Positions 27,132 through 36,191 of a DNA stretch of 64,000 nucleotides are shown here, piece after piece (positions within the stretch are counted from its first letter, which is position 1; each line of letters begins with the position of its first letter). A program made the translations under genes and the position numbers. Under the pieces are notes generated by a model. The model was not told where the DNA came from and did no database searches. It saw nothing but the letters and a program-made list of their open reading frames with translations. This stretch comes from JABDJZ01 sp047619685 (GTDB lineage Bacteria > Bacteroidota > Rhodothermia > Rhodothermales > UBA10348). Where the stretch lies: the NCBI GenBank assembly GCA_047619685.1, contig JBLHLC010000012.1, forward strand, positions 1 through 64,000, read 5' to 3'.

Positions 27132-27641
27132 ATGTCAGATGCAATTCGGCGCGGAGATCGAACCGCCTTTCGTCGGTTCTTCGAGGAATATCACGGGGCC
27201 CTGCTTCGCTACCTGGTCCATCGGAATGTGGCGCCCGACGCGGCAGAGGACCTGGTTCAAAATGCGTTCGTGTACGTCTGGGAACGCCGAGAGAAAATCC
27301 GCGAAGACGGATCCCTCCGTGGGCTGCTCTATCGCATCGCGCATACGCGGGCACTGAATCTGTTTCGGGACGGAGCCCGTTTCGTGGACGCTACGCCTGA
27401 AGCCGTCGAGCCAATGGAGAGAAGCAGCGACCCGGCTGAAGGGCGTGACATTCGTGATCAGGTGGCCGCAGCGGTCGCAGCGCTGCCGGAGAAAAGGAGG
27501 GCGGTTTTCGAGTTGTGCATGCTCGAGGGCTTCAGCTACAGAGAGGCGTCCGAAGCGCTCGAGATCAGCCCCAAAACGGTTGAAAACCACATGGGAATGG
27601 CTTTGAAGACGGTTCGGGAAAAACTTGCTGGATTGAGATGA
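27132..27641 (+). CDS. FecI-type ECF RNA polymerase sigma factor
   Basis: A 169-residue sigma-70-family factor of the extracytoplasmic-function group. Region 2 spans about residues 10-75 (RGDRTAFRRFFEEYHGALLR, then DAAEDLVQNAFVYVWERR). Region 4 spans about 105-160 (ALPEKRRAVFELCMLEGFSY, then EALEISPKTVENHM). The ATG at 27132 has a good GGAG site. Non-ATG starts upstream would add LTPGEERE and possibly more, and cannot be excluded. It heads a cassette with a lipoprotein, a FecR-type anti-sigma factor and an STN-domain TonB receptor, so it probably drives that receptor's transcription when the signal is relayed. Confidence 0.88.
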   Translation: MSDAIRRGDRTAFRRFFEEYHGALLRYLVHRNVAPDAAEDLVQNAFVYVWERREKIREDGSLRGLLYRIAHTRALNLFRDGARFVDATPEAVEPMERSSDPAEGRDIRDQVAAAVAALPEKRRAVFELCMLEGFSYREASEALEISPKTVENHMGMALKTVREKLAGLR

Positions 27642-27766
27642 CGCCAGGAATAGAAAAGTCACATCGACCTTGGGGGGGAGACCACCCTACCCGTGTACTG
27701 GAATCGACGGAGGGCACTGAAGTGGCCCAACAATCGAAAACAATCACATTCAGTGGACTACCAGTC

Positions 27767-28786
27767 ATGAAACTATCAATCTCCAATCAATCCTGGCTTG
27801 GGCGCGCCGCCCGGAGCGCATTCCTGGTTCTCCTGCTAGGCAGCGCCATTACGGCCTGTGATTCAAATTCAGCCCTCGACGACGGTACCTCAGAAGCCGA
27901 CGTAATTGAGGCGTTCGCAAGCGAACTGAGCGCGGATCTCGCACTCTCGTCCGCACAAGTGAGTGCAGTGAACGGCACCGTAGCCAGCTTTGGAGACGAC
28001 GGAGCCGAGGATCCCGGATTCTTATGGCGCCTCGCGGCAGAGTTGGCAACTACGCTGACGGTCGAGCAGAAGGAAGCTCTCCTCAACGGAAGCGGCCGTC
28101 CCGGACGTGACGGAGGCCAAGGCGACCGGAACGGCGACTTCAGTGGCGGACCCGGCATGCGCGGCGGACCCGGCATGCCCGGCGGCGGAAACCCGTTGTC
28201 CGGCATCCTGACGGCAGACCAAACTGCAGCACTGGAGACCATCCGGGAGGCACGGCGCGCCGAGATTGAAGTGCTAATGACGGAGGTTCGTGCGGCCCGT
28301 GATGCCGGGGATGATCCAGCAGCACAAGCAGCACACGATGCCATCCAGGTAATACACCAGGAAGTGAAGGCCGCCATCGAAGCGTACCTTGCTGCAAATC
28401 TGACACAGGAGCAAACGGACGCCCTTGAGGCCGCCCGCGCCGAGCACGGGGCCGCTCGCGGCACTCGTCAGGCAGAAGAGCGCTTGGTGATGGCCGAAGT
28501 TCTGGGGATTACTGATCCCGAGGCGGATGCTCTTCTTGCTACCGTGGATGCGTTCAGGGATGCCCTCCAGGCCATTGACAGGTCGGGCGATGTGCAAGCG
28601 CAGATCGAGGCGCTCCGCACGGACCTTGATGCAGCGGTCGCCTCGGCCTTACCGACCGATGCCTCGTTTGAGATCTGGCAGATTCATGAGGCACTCTCGC
28701 ACAGGGCTCGCCGACATGCACAGCGCAGAGGCGGCCAGGAGCAGGGAGGAATGCCAGGTCAACGCCGTGGGGGGAATGGCGGCTGA
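27767..28786 (+). CDS. Helical LTxxQ-type lipoprotein between sigma and anti-sigma genes
   Basis: A 339-residue lipoprotein from the ATG at 27767 (signal MKLSISNQSW to ITAC, Cys at about 31). The mature part is Ala-, Glu- and Gln-rich helix with four motifs of the Spy/CpxP 'LTxxQ' type: LSSAQV, LTVEQKEALL, LTADQTAALE and LTQEQTDALE. A Gly/Pro/Met-rich linker (about 140-170) separates the first two from the last two. The C-terminus is His/Arg/Gln/Gly-rich (HRARRHAQRRGGQEQ). LTxxQ proteins are usually periplasmic chaperones or metal-linked sensors. Its position suggests a sensing or chaperone role in the cassette, which is an inference. Confidence 0.7.
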   Translation: MKLSISNQSWLGRAARSAFLVLLLGSAITACDSNSALDDGTSEADVIEAFASELSADLALSSAQVSAVNGTVASFGDDGAEDPGFLWRLAAELATTLTVEQKEALLNGSGRPGRDGGQGDRNGDFSGGPGMRGGPGMPGGGNPLSGILTADQTAALETIREARRAEIEVLMTEVRAARDAGDDPAAQAAHDAIQVIHQEVKAAIEAYLAANLTQEQTDALEAARAEHGAARGTRQAEERLVMAEVLGITDPEADALLATVDAFRDALQAIDRSGDVQAQIEALRTDLDAAVASALPTDASFEIWQIHEALSHRARRHAQRRGGQEQGGMPGQRRGGNGG

Positions 28787-28807
28787 GTATTCCATTCTGG
28801 GCCTGCC

Positions 28808-28834
28808 GGCGGGACTCCGAGTCGGGGTCCCGCC
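28808..28834 (+). terminator. GC-rich hairpin after the lipoprotein gene
   Basis: Arms GGCGGGAC (28808-28815) and GTCCCGCC (28827-28834) pair perfectly around an 11-base loop. No T tract follows, so it may be an attenuator or processing hairpin that lowers expression of the downstream anti-sigma and receptor genes. Confidence 0.35.
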
Positions 28835-28880
28835 GCTGGCGTAAAACCCATCTCCATCTCAAACGCTACTTTCCGATAAC

Positions 28881-29804
28881 ATGAACGATTCGTTACCAGA
28901 TGATCGCGATCGCGAACTGGCCGCTCGACTCGTTGAGTCCAGGGATTGGCCGGAGAGCGAAGATGGGTTGGTAGATGCTCTCAGGGCCTACCGGGATGTG
29001 TACGAGGCAATACCACAGGACGCCCGCCGAGGAGCGGCGATATGGGCAAAGATTGAAAGGGCCACCCGTGTGGGTGCATCCAGACTGGCGGTACGGCGCT
29101 TCACCCCAATGAGACTGGTGTGGGGTACAGTCTCCATCGCCGCCGCCGTGCTGATTCTGATCGCTGTACCGCGGATCCTGAGTCCCGCCCCCGGCCAACT
29201 ACTTGCCGAGGCTTCGACGAGCCAGGTAGAATACCAGACGGCAGACGGCTCCGTAATTACGCTCCGTCCTGGAAGTCGCGTCTTCGGCACCAAGGTGGCC
29301 TCGGAATTCCGACTGGAGGGCGAGGCTTTCTTCAGCGTGACGCGAAACCCGGATAGAATATTTTCGGTCGCCACTGACTTCGGTAGAGTCGAGGTTCTGG
29401 GGACCCGGTTTAATGTATTGGCCACTGACACTCTTACGTCGGTGTACCTGCAGGAGGGCAGTGTCCGCTTCTTGGCCGGCTCCTCCGAGGTGATTCTCGA
29501 GCCAGGTCAGCGGGTGGCGGCCAGTGAGCGGGTGATGCAGCCCGTGGAGTCCGTTTCAGGAGTGGAAGATCTGGACTGGATAAGCGGAAGGTTGGTGTAC
29601 GAGTCGCGCTCGGCGGGCGAGGTGGCCAGCGAGTTGGGTCGGCATTTTGGAATCACGATTCAGATTCCGGAGGGTGTCAGGTCAGAGTTCTTGACGGGAA
29701 CTCTCGTACTCGGGGAACAGTCGGCCGCCCTCGCGGATTTTGCCCTGGTTCTGGGCGGACAGTTCGTGGAGTCTGGTTCAGGCCTTCGTTTCATCAGGAA
29801 CTAG
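28881..29804 (+). CDS. FecR-type anti-sigma factor / signal transducer
   Basis: FecR proteins sit in the inner membrane, hold the FecI-type sigma factor and contact the receptor's STN domain. This 307-residue protein has a short cytoplasmic anti-sigma region (about 1-75), a membrane helix at about 82-100, the FecR domain with the typical TADGSVITLRPGSR strand and the VEVLGTRFNV motif (about 175), and a C-terminal secretin/DUF4974-like region (LASELGRHFGITIQ and following). It lies 94 bp after the lipoprotein and 27 bp before the receptor gene. It probably regulates the sigma factor encoded at 27132. Confidence 0.9.
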   Translation: MNDSLPDDRDRELAARLVESRDWPESEDGLVDALRAYRDVYEAIPQDARRGAAIWAKIERATRVGASRLAVRRFTPMRLVWGTVSIAAAVLILIAVPRILSPAPGQLLAEASTSQVEYQTADGSVITLRPGSRVFGTKVASEFRLEGEAFFSVTRNPDRIFSVATDFGRVEVLGTRFNVLATDTLTSVYLQEGSVRFLAGSSEVILEPGQRVAASERVMQPVESVSGVEDLDWISGRLVYESRSAGEVASELGRHFGITIQIPEGVRSEFLTGTLVLGEQSAALADFALVLGGQFVESGSGLRFIRN

Positions 29805-29831
29805 CGGCTCTACCGCAAATCAGGATACCGC

Positions 29832-32492
29832 ATGCGGCCCTTAGACCGCACACCGTCATGGACCTGGCTCCGGCCGCAACCGCGCGCGTTTTTTGCCGTG
29901 GTGGCGGTCTATCTGTTTCTGGGCACCACGGTAAGCGCGCAGACCTTCAACGCCGCGGATCTCCGCGACGTCTTCCGTTCGGTGGAGACAAGTACTGCGT
30001 ACCGGTTCTTCTATCGGGATGCCCTGATCGCTGGGCAGACGGTGTCTCTCTCGCTGGGAAATGATCCCATTGGAGCCGTTTCCGATGCGTTGACGGAGTT
30101 GGGGCTTGGCGTGCGGGTGGACGACGAGCGCGGGCAGGTACTGGTATTCAGGCTGGACCCGCAAACCAGGCCCAACGAAACGCACAAGGTCTCCGGCTTC
30201 GTGTTGGACGGAGAATCGGGGGGCCGCTTGCCCTTCGCAAGCATCACGTGGATTGACGACGACGGGAATCTCCGTGGTGTTTCCAGCAACGAGGGGGGAT
30301 TCTTCGAGGTTGAGCTCGGCTCCGGTGTTTCAGAGCAATTGACGGTGTCCTATCTGGGTTTTGACCCCACCACCGTTCAGGTCAACGTATCTGGCGGACT
30401 GCGGGAAATATCGGTCAGGTTAATCGCCAAGCCGCTGATGGGACGTGAAGTGGTGGTGTCCGGGACCATTCTGCACTCGGACCTGGACACAACGTGGCAG
30501 CACCTGCTCAGCCCGGGCGTTCTTGCACCTCTTGGGGAGTCTTCGGTGCTTCGCTCCCTGGCCTCTCTTCCATCGGTCTCGTTGTCTGCGGCCCTCTCGG
30601 ATGGGATGGTTGTGCGCGGGAGCAAGTCCGACGGATTTCAGATTCTGCTGGACGGCCTCCCGATCTACAGTCAGACGCATATGTTCGGGCTGTTCGATGC
30701 ATTCAACGAGGATGCCCTTCAAGCCGTGGCATTCTACTACGGAATCGCTCCGGCCTCGTATCAGGCCCCACCCGGAGGGACGGTCTCCTTCCTGACCCGA
30801 ACCGGTTCGCAGGAGCAGGTTTCCGGTTCGATCGGTGCGTCCAACACCTCTGTGCGAGGGACCATGGAGGGCCCATTGGGCGGCGGGCGTGGAAGCTGGC
30901 TGGTCTCGGGCCGGCTTTCGTATCTATCAAACCTGGACTGGTTCGGAAACGACGACCTCATCGCCCAGGGCCTGGACATTGGCCGCGAGACCAGCATCGA
31001 CAACCTGGGCCGTAGGCCGTTCGAGGTGCTGAGCGGCGACGCCAGCTACTACGACCTGCACGCCAAACTGCTGCTGGAGACCAAGCGGGGTGGTCGGTTG
31101 ACCGCGACCGGGTACAGCGGCGGCGACAGGACGGAGCAACTCGGGGAGCGCCGATTGCGGACTCAAAACGCCACGGCGGGGCAGCAGACTTCGTCGAAGA
31201 GCAACTGGGGTGCCAGCGCGGTCGGACTTCAATTCGGACAGTCTCTGGCCGGATCGGCCTACCTGTCAGCGGTGGGAGGGGTCACGGGGTATTCGGGTTC
31301 CTATGCCAACGATTCCGTCCTTGGGGTGAGGAGAGAGGGGCAGGCCGGGGGCTCTCAAGGCCCGCCTCAGCTGCGTCTGGACGCGTTTGCCAATGACAAT
31401 AGACTCACCCAACTGCGGTTTGCACCCGAGGTCAGCGTGAGCCACGGAGGCATCTGGTCTGCAGGCGCAGACCTGAACTTCTATGACGTCAGCTATAACG
31501 AATTCAACACCAACCGGCCGGACTTCAATCTTGGCCTGGAGGCCTCGCAGGTAGACTTCTACGGTGGGTACTCGTCGCCGCGGCGTGGCCTGATTCGCTA
31601 CGAGCTCGGGCTTCGGTCTCATTTCTACTCAACAGGCAAATACACCCGCATCAGCCCACGTGGACAGATCAGTGTCGGGGGAGAGGGGCTTCTTTCGGCC
31701 ATGCTGGGCTACAGCCGTAATCACCAGTTCTTGCATCGGTTGGAGGTACAACCAGTCGAAGAGAGTGCCCCCGAAATCTGGATTCTAAGCTCCGCCCAGG
31801 AGTCGCCCGGTATGGTCGATTATCTCACCGGAGGGATCTACCTCCGACCGGGAAGCAGCCTCTTCTTGCAATTTGAGGGCTACCGAAAGGTCTACTCAAA
31901 CCTTCGCCTCCACGAGACAGCAAATCCGAATCCGGGCAATCAGAGTCTGGTGGGAGAGTTGACCAACCCATGGCTGACCAATGTGGACGGGTGGGCTCAT
32001 GGCCTGGAGGTGATGGCCCGGCATCGTACGGGGCCGGTGCTGTGGAGCCACGCCTACACACTGTCCAAGGCGGTCTACGACAGTCCGCGGCTCTTGAGCG
32101 GCGCTGAGTTTCCGGTTTCCTGGGACCGCCGGCATCAATACACGGCAACCCTAGAGGCGCGAAGGGGGAGCATTGCCGCCAACGCAACGTGGTCCATCGC
32201 CTCGGGGACACCAAACCCGTTGAGATTCGGGGACCCGACCGAGGCCAACCGGCTCCCGGTGTTTCACCGTCTGGATCTTGGCGTTTCCTGGGAACGTCAG
32301 GTGGGTGCGCGGTCAGTTACTGCCGGAATCTCGGTCTACAACGCGTACGATCAGAAGAATGTCTGGTACAGGACCTTGGTACCCCGCGAGGTTTCAGGGA
32401 CCATCCAGAACCCGACTGTCGAGAGCACGGTTGCCGTGGATGTCTACGACCTGGGGCTTCACCCGTCGTTTGAGCTAGGCATCCGGTTCTAA
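29832..32492 (+). CDS. TonB-dependent outer-membrane receptor with STN signalling domain
   Basis: An 886-residue receptor that imports a bound ligand using TonB energy. The order is: signal peptide (about 1-36, ending SAQ); STN domain (about 40-105); carboxypeptidase-regulatory module (about 115-195); plug (about 210-320, with GMVVRGSKSDGFQILLDG and GLFDAFN); and a 22-strand-type barrel to the C-terminal Phe. The STN domain and the FecI/FecR pair upstream argue for transcriptional signalling from the receptor. Ligand is unknown; siderophore, haem or a carbohydrate are all possible. The only TonB-like gene in the window is truncated, so another TonB must exist elsewhere. The 3' end overlaps the convergent lipoprotein gene by 18 bp. 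Confidence 0.92.
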   Translation: MRPLDRTPSWTWLRPQPRAFFAVVAVYLFLGTTVSAQTFNAADLRDVFRSVETSTAYRFFYRDALIAGQTVSLSLGNDPIGAVSDALTELGLGVRVDDERGQVLVFRLDPQTRPNETHKVSGFVLDGESGGRLPFASITWIDDDGNLRGVSSNEGGFFEVELGSGVSEQLTVSYLGFDPTTVQVNVSGGLREISVRLIAKPLMGREVVVSGTILHSDLDTTWQHLLSPGVLAPLGESSVLRSLASLPSVSLSAALSDGMVVRGSKSDGFQILLDGLPIYSQTHMFGLFDAFNEDALQAVAFYYGIAPASYQAPPGGTVSFLTRTGSQEQVSGSIGASNTSVRGTMEGPLGGGRGSWLVSGRLSYLSNLDWFGNDDLIAQGLDIGRETSIDNLGRRPFEVLSGDASYYDLHAKLLLETKRGGRLTATGYSGGDRTEQLGERRLRTQNATAGQQTSSKSNWGASAVGLQFGQSLAGSAYLSAVGGVTGYSGSYANDSVLGVRREGQAGGSQGPPQLRLDAFANDNRLTQLRFAPEVSVSHGGIWSAGADLNFYDVSYNEFNTNRPDFNLGLEASQVDFYGGYSSPRRGLIRYELGLRSHFYSTGKYTRISPRGQISVGGEGLLSAMLGYSRNHQFLHRLEVQPVEESAPEIWILSSAQESPGMVDYLTGGIYLRPGSSLFLQFEGYRKVYSNLRLHETANPNPGNQSLVGELTNPWLTNVDGWAHGLEVMARHRTGPVLWSHAYTLSKAVYDSPRLLSGAEFPVSWDRRHQYTATLEARRGSIAANATWSIASGTPNPLRFGDPTEANRLPVFHRLDLGVSWERQVGARSVTAGISVYNAYDQKNVWYRTLVPREVSGTIQNPTVESTVAVDVYDLGLHPSFELGIRF

Positions 32493-33227
32493 GATCCGAA
32501 TCTGGACGTTTTCCAGGTTTATTTCGGACACCAGCTCTGCCTTCCCGGTCGAGTAGTACGTGTCATAATCTTCGACGTTGTCCAGTGTCAGGTCTGCCGC
32601 CTGGAAGTTGAGATAGTCCGCAATACGGACGCCCTCGACCTCGCGGAGATTGACCGCCTTTCGGAATCTGGAACCACCATCGTCCACGTGGAAATAGTAG
32701 GCCAGGTAATCCAGTGCACCGGACTCGACATCAATCCAGTAGATGAACCGGTCATCGTAATCCCGACCGCCCCCTTCGGGAGCAAAGGTGACCTCAAGTT
32801 CATGGTAGGTCCTGCCATCCACGACGGTCGTCCCGAGTAGCTGTTTCCGGGCTGCCGGGTCGTTCAACGGCAGCGGTAGCAGCGCGAAATAGACGACCGA
32901 GTTGACAGCGGTCTCTGCAGAGGCATAGGAGGCAGAGTCAAGCGCCACAAGTTGTCCGTCAATCTCTCGAATCAGGCCATCGTTGGAAAGCATTTCCATG
33001 ACATTGGCCCCCGTGGAGTCAACGTATCGCCGTTCGTATTCGAACATCCCTCTGTTTCTGAGGACGCGAAAGCTCCTGTCCCTGAACTCAAAGGTCATTT
33101 CCGCATTTTCGAGGCGCTGGCCCCCTTGCCATGCAATCGACCTGTCCACCACAGACTGCGCGTCTGGTGGTGGGCTGCAGGCCCCGGCAGCGAGGAGTAG
33201 CAACAGGAATGGGGTGTGTTTGAGCAT
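32475..33227 (-). CDS. Lipoprotein of the DUF6503-like group
   Basis: A 250-residue exported lipoprotein; the signal ends in AAGAC (Cys about 17). The pattern of the mature protein (VVDRSIAWQGG near the start, YWIDVESGALDYLAYYFHVD and RKAVNLREVEGVRIADYLN) resembles a widespread Bacteroidota lipoprotein family sometimes labelled DUF6503, of unknown function. Its 3' end overlaps the TonB receptor's end by 18 bp in convergent orientation. I am fairly sure it is real but cannot give a role. Confidence 0.75.
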   Translation of the reverse strand: MLKHTPFLLLLLAAGACSPPPDAQSVVDRSIAWQGGQRLENAEMTFEFRDRSFRVLRNRGMFEYERRYVDSTGANVMEMLSNDGLIREIDGQLVALDSASYASAETAVNSVVYFALLPLPLNDPAARKQLLGTTVVDGRTYHELEVTFAPEGGGRDYDDRFIYWIDVESGALDYLAYYFHVDDGGSRFRKAVNLREVEGVRIADYLNFQAADLTLDNVEDYDTYYSTGKAELVSEINLENVQIRILEPDA

Positions 33228-33256
33228 GGGAATGGGTGCTGACTAACCCGACATTG

Positions 33257-34627
33257 TTACACGGGTGTGTCCTCTGTCGACTGGCGCGCGTAGAGCCACC
33301 AGCCCGTCATGAACACCACAAAGTAGGCGGCGAGCAAGCCCGCGAGGACGAAATAACCTTCTATCCTACCCTCGTAGACCGTGAACGGGATAGAGATGGC
33401 CGCCAGGAGGGGAAAACCCAGAGCCAGCGCAATGGCAGAGGAGAGGACAAGATCCTGGGCGACCGGGGAACGATACTCCGGGTCCAGAATGCGGATCAAC
33501 GCCAGCCCGGAGGTCACCGTACCCGTCATCTGGCCAAAGATGCCTATGAAACGTTCGAACTGGTAGTGCTTGAAGAGTCTGCGCGAGGCGAATCTGAGCG
33601 CGTAGAAGGTCACCAACCCGCCCGATCCGGCCATCAGAATTATGGGCAGCGCGTATCGCCACGCAATGGTGAGGGAAATGGCCATGATGGACGCCGCAAT
33701 GAGGTAGTCCGCCATGACGCCGGTGAGTCTGTCCAGAAGCCCACCGTCAAGTACGCGAGTTGCCCCGGTGGCCCCGAGAATCCACCTGACGGACAGCGCG
33801 ATGAGATTGGCGAGTATGAAATGAAAGGACCACACCACCGCGACCTCCTGAGGGCGGCCAAGAAGCTCAAGACCATTGGCCAAGCCGAAGGTGGCCAGAT
33901 AAGCCAGCCCGTAGACCAAGGCCACCATGCCAAGATGGAACGCAAGCGGCTCCACCGCGGCTGGCGATAGTGTGAGGCGGCCCGCGATGGCCCTTTCACC
34001 ATCAGACAAGACGCCCGTACGCACCGAAAGGGGTAGTTGCGTGCCGATGCGGTCGTGCCGGTGGACAAGCCCCACGCCGACCACATAGGCCACAAGAAAG
34101 CCCACAGCCGCCATCGTGAGTCCTACCGACGCCCCCTCGGGGAAGCCAAACTGGGACCAGGACTCTCCTATGGAAAACGCCACACCGGGGCCCATCGCAA
34201 ATCCCAGTGGAAGCAACAGGCCCGCAGCCGGGACCGTGCCCGGATCAACCATGAAATGAAGCGCGAGGAGGATCGCCAGTCCCACCAAAGCTTGCAGAGT
34301 CATACACATCACCTGCATAAAACCCAGGTGAATGGCGGCATAGGAACGCCTGCCAGACCCGCCCTTGAGGCCCACGCAGATAAACGTGAGGGCGAGCAGG
34401 TGATACACGTAGGCACCCATTCGCTCAAGGGAAATGGGGACCACCCCCAGAAATTCTGGGCCGATAATCAAGCCAAGAAATCCGGCTATCAAGGCATTCG
34501 GGATCAGGTAACGCTGAAAGAAGCGGACCCTGTGGCGAAGAATCGTGGCCACCAGGAGGGCTCCGCCAAGAAGCGCACCATCGCGCATCAAGTCGAACGC
34601 CGTCAGTTCAAGTTGCCAGGCGTTCAT
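33257..34627 (-). CDS. GltS-like sodium/glutamate symporter family transporter
   Basis: A multi-pass inner-membrane protein of 456 residues with about 12 hydrophobic segments. The N-terminal region (ALIAGFLGLIIGPEFLG, about 50) and two pseudo-symmetric halves, each containing a GFAMGPGVAFSIG- or QMTGTVTSGLALIR-type loop, resemble the ESS/GltS family of sodium:glutamate symporters. It is somewhat longer than typical GltS. The substrate may not be glutamate. The gene overlaps the acyltransferase gene upstream by 4 bp (ATGA), so they are translated together. Confidence 0.75.
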   Translation of the reverse strand: MNAWQLELTAFDLMRDGALLGGALLVATILRHRVRFFQRYLIPNALIAGFLGLIIGPEFLGVVPISLERMGAYVYHLLALTFICVGLKGGSGRRSYAAIHLGFMQVMCMTLQALVGLAILLALHFMVDPGTVPAAGLLLPLGFAMGPGVAFSIGESWSQFGFPEGASVGLTMAAVGFLVAYVVGVGLVHRHDRIGTQLPLSVRTGVLSDGERAIAGRLTLSPAAVEPLAFHLGMVALVYGLAYLATFGLANGLELLGRPQEVAVVWSFHFILANLIALSVRWILGATGATRVLDGGLLDRLTGVMADYLIAASIMAISLTIAWRYALPIILMAGSGGLVTFYALRFASRRLFKHYQFERFIGIFGQMTGTVTSGLALIRILDPEYRSPVAQDLVLSSAIALALGFPLLAAISIPFTVYEGRIEGYFVLAGLLAAYFVVFMTGWWLYARQSTEDTPV

Positions 34628-35811
34628 GCGTCAACCGGTCTTAATATTTGGAACGCATCTTCCCATTGCAGAGCGCTTCCTCCGCTCGTGAAGTGAAGCT
34701 CCAGAATGCGGTCCCGCAGCGTGATCTGAAGCTTGTAGTTGCGCTCGACGCCCGCGTAGAGGACATCCTCCAGACCGATAGTCTCCTCCATCCGGAGCGT
34801 CTTGAGTCGCAGGTGAGTGCGCGAGAGCGAGACGGCTCCGCGGCCCAGGTCCAACATGGCTCCCAGTCCGGCTCCCGCCAACACGGTGACATGGTTATGC
34901 AGCAGGTAGCCGTCGGAAGTGGGCTCCAGGGGGAGGTTTCGAATACGATGGTAGAGGTCACCCGTCAGATGGATCTCGCCCGACTCTTCGTCCAGGATCC
35001 GACTGTCCGGCAGCATACGCCATCTCATAGTCCTTGCAGCGTTTGAAATCCGGTGACCGTCCTCCGTAAAAAGGCCGCCATGTTCGCCCGTGACAGGGTC
35101 CCTGTATAGAAGTCGCTCTATGCCGTCCGCGGGCCGGAAGGCCCATGTGGGCCTGAGGTGGGGAGGAGGCAGGTTCTCATCCTGCGCGATAGGGGCCGAG
35201 AGTCGGGCGACGGCCTCTTCCGTTTGTGAAATGTCTGAAAGGTCAACTGCCGGCAGCACCGTCACCTCGATGCGGGCGGGTCGCGGCCAGTCTGCCCAAC
35301 GCGGCCAGGCCACATAGGACCCATTGGTAATTACCGGGTGGACCGGAACCCCTGTCCTTGAAAAGAGCTTGGCCGTGGACGAAATCCACGTCGCCGGGCG
35401 ACCGTCCCATCGCCTCCCGCCCTCAGGGTAGATGAGCACATTTCGACCCGCTCGCAGGAGGCGGAGGATCCGACCCACCAGATGCGGCTCCGGGACTCGT
35501 TTTCGGGTGGAAAGCAGCCCAATAGACCTGAACGCGGCCGGGATGAGGCCCTTTTGCATGAACTCCGCAGTCAGTACACCGGAGGAGCAATGTCCCAGCG
35601 GGACGTCCCAGTTCACCAAAAAGGGATCGAAGTTGTTGGAGTGATTTCCGTACAGGAAACACGGCTCGCCGTTCAGGTAGTGCAGACCCGCTACCACGCG
35701 CGTTTTCCAGAGGCCCCGGACCAGCGGAAACATGGCCGACCGAATCGAGATTTCTCCCAACAGATGCCTGGGCGTGGGTCGCCATCTGGAACTTGGAAAA
35801 TCCTTCATCAA
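34624..35811 (-). CDS. PlsC-like acyltransferase with an additional C-terminal domain
   Basis: Residues about 30-210 are a 1-acyl-glycerol-3-phosphate acyltransferase (PlsC) domain, which uses acyl donors to make phosphatidic acid. The HX4D motif GNHSNNFDPFL has H57 and D62, and YPEGGRRWDG is the glycerophosphate-site motif (about 129). PlsC proteins are usually 200-260 residues; here another 185 or so follow. The last 95 of these (AGAGLGAMLDLGRGAVSLSR onward) look like a PH/GRAM-type beta-barrel. This fusion is unusual. The gene overlaps the GltS-like gene by 4 bp. Confidence 0.82.
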   Translation of the reverse strand: MMKDFPSSRWRPTPRHLLGEISIRSAMFPLVRGLWKTRVVAGLHYLNGEPCFLYGNHSNNFDPFLVNWDVPLGHCSSGVLTAEFMQKGLIPAAFRSIGLLSTRKRVPEPHLVGRILRLLRAGRNVLIYPEGGRRWDGRPATWISSTAKLFSRTGVPVHPVITNGSYVAWPRWADWPRPARIEVTVLPAVDLSDISQTEEAVARLSAPIAQDENLPPPHLRPTWAFRPADGIERLLYRDPVTGEHGGLFTEDGHRISNAARTMRWRMLPDSRILDEESGEIHLTGDLYHRIRNLPLEPTSDGYLLHNHVTVLAGAGLGAMLDLGRGAVSLSRTHLRLKTLRMEETIGLEDVLYAGVERNYKLQITLRDRILELHFTSGGSALQWEDAFQILRPVDA

Positions 35812-35894
35812 GTCAAGATAGGAGGCGTTTGTTGTCGGATCATGGCCACGCGGACCGCGTAAAGCCAGCGAATCGAAAAACGGACAACTTCAGC

Positions 35895-36191
35895 GTGACA
35901 AAAGCGGACATCATCGAGCGAATTGCGGCAGGCACAGGCCTGACCAGACTGGAAACGGAGGCCGTGGTGAACGGCTTCATCCACACCGTCAAGGATGCCC
36001 TCCTCCAAAACGAGCGCGTGGACCTGCGTGGTTTTGGGTGCTTCCTGGTTCAAGAGCGGGCCGCCCGGTCAGCGCGAAATCCCAGGACCAATCAGCCCAT
36101 TGCCGTGCCGGCCAGCAGCCTGCCGGTATTCAAGCCGTCCAAGGAGTTTCGTAAGGAGGTAGACCTCCGGCTTGGGGGGACGAGCAAATAA
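35895..36191 (+). CDS. HU/IHF-family DNA-binding protein
   Basis: A 98-residue histone-like protein that bends and packs DNA as a dimer. The family opening VTKADIIERIAAGTG is reached from a GTG start at 35895; no ATG fits the length. The typical region DLRGFGCFLVQERAARSARNP (the DNA-binding arm, split around it) is present and the protein ends soon after. Reading from 35793 would add 34 non-family residues. Its stop codon overlaps the next gene's start by 1 nt (TAATG), so the two are coupled. Confidence 0.9.
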   Translation: MTKADIIERIAAGTGLTRLETEAVVNGFIHTVKDALLQNERVDLRGFGCFLVQERAARSARNPRTNQPIAVPASSLPVFKPSKEFRKEVDLRLGGTSK

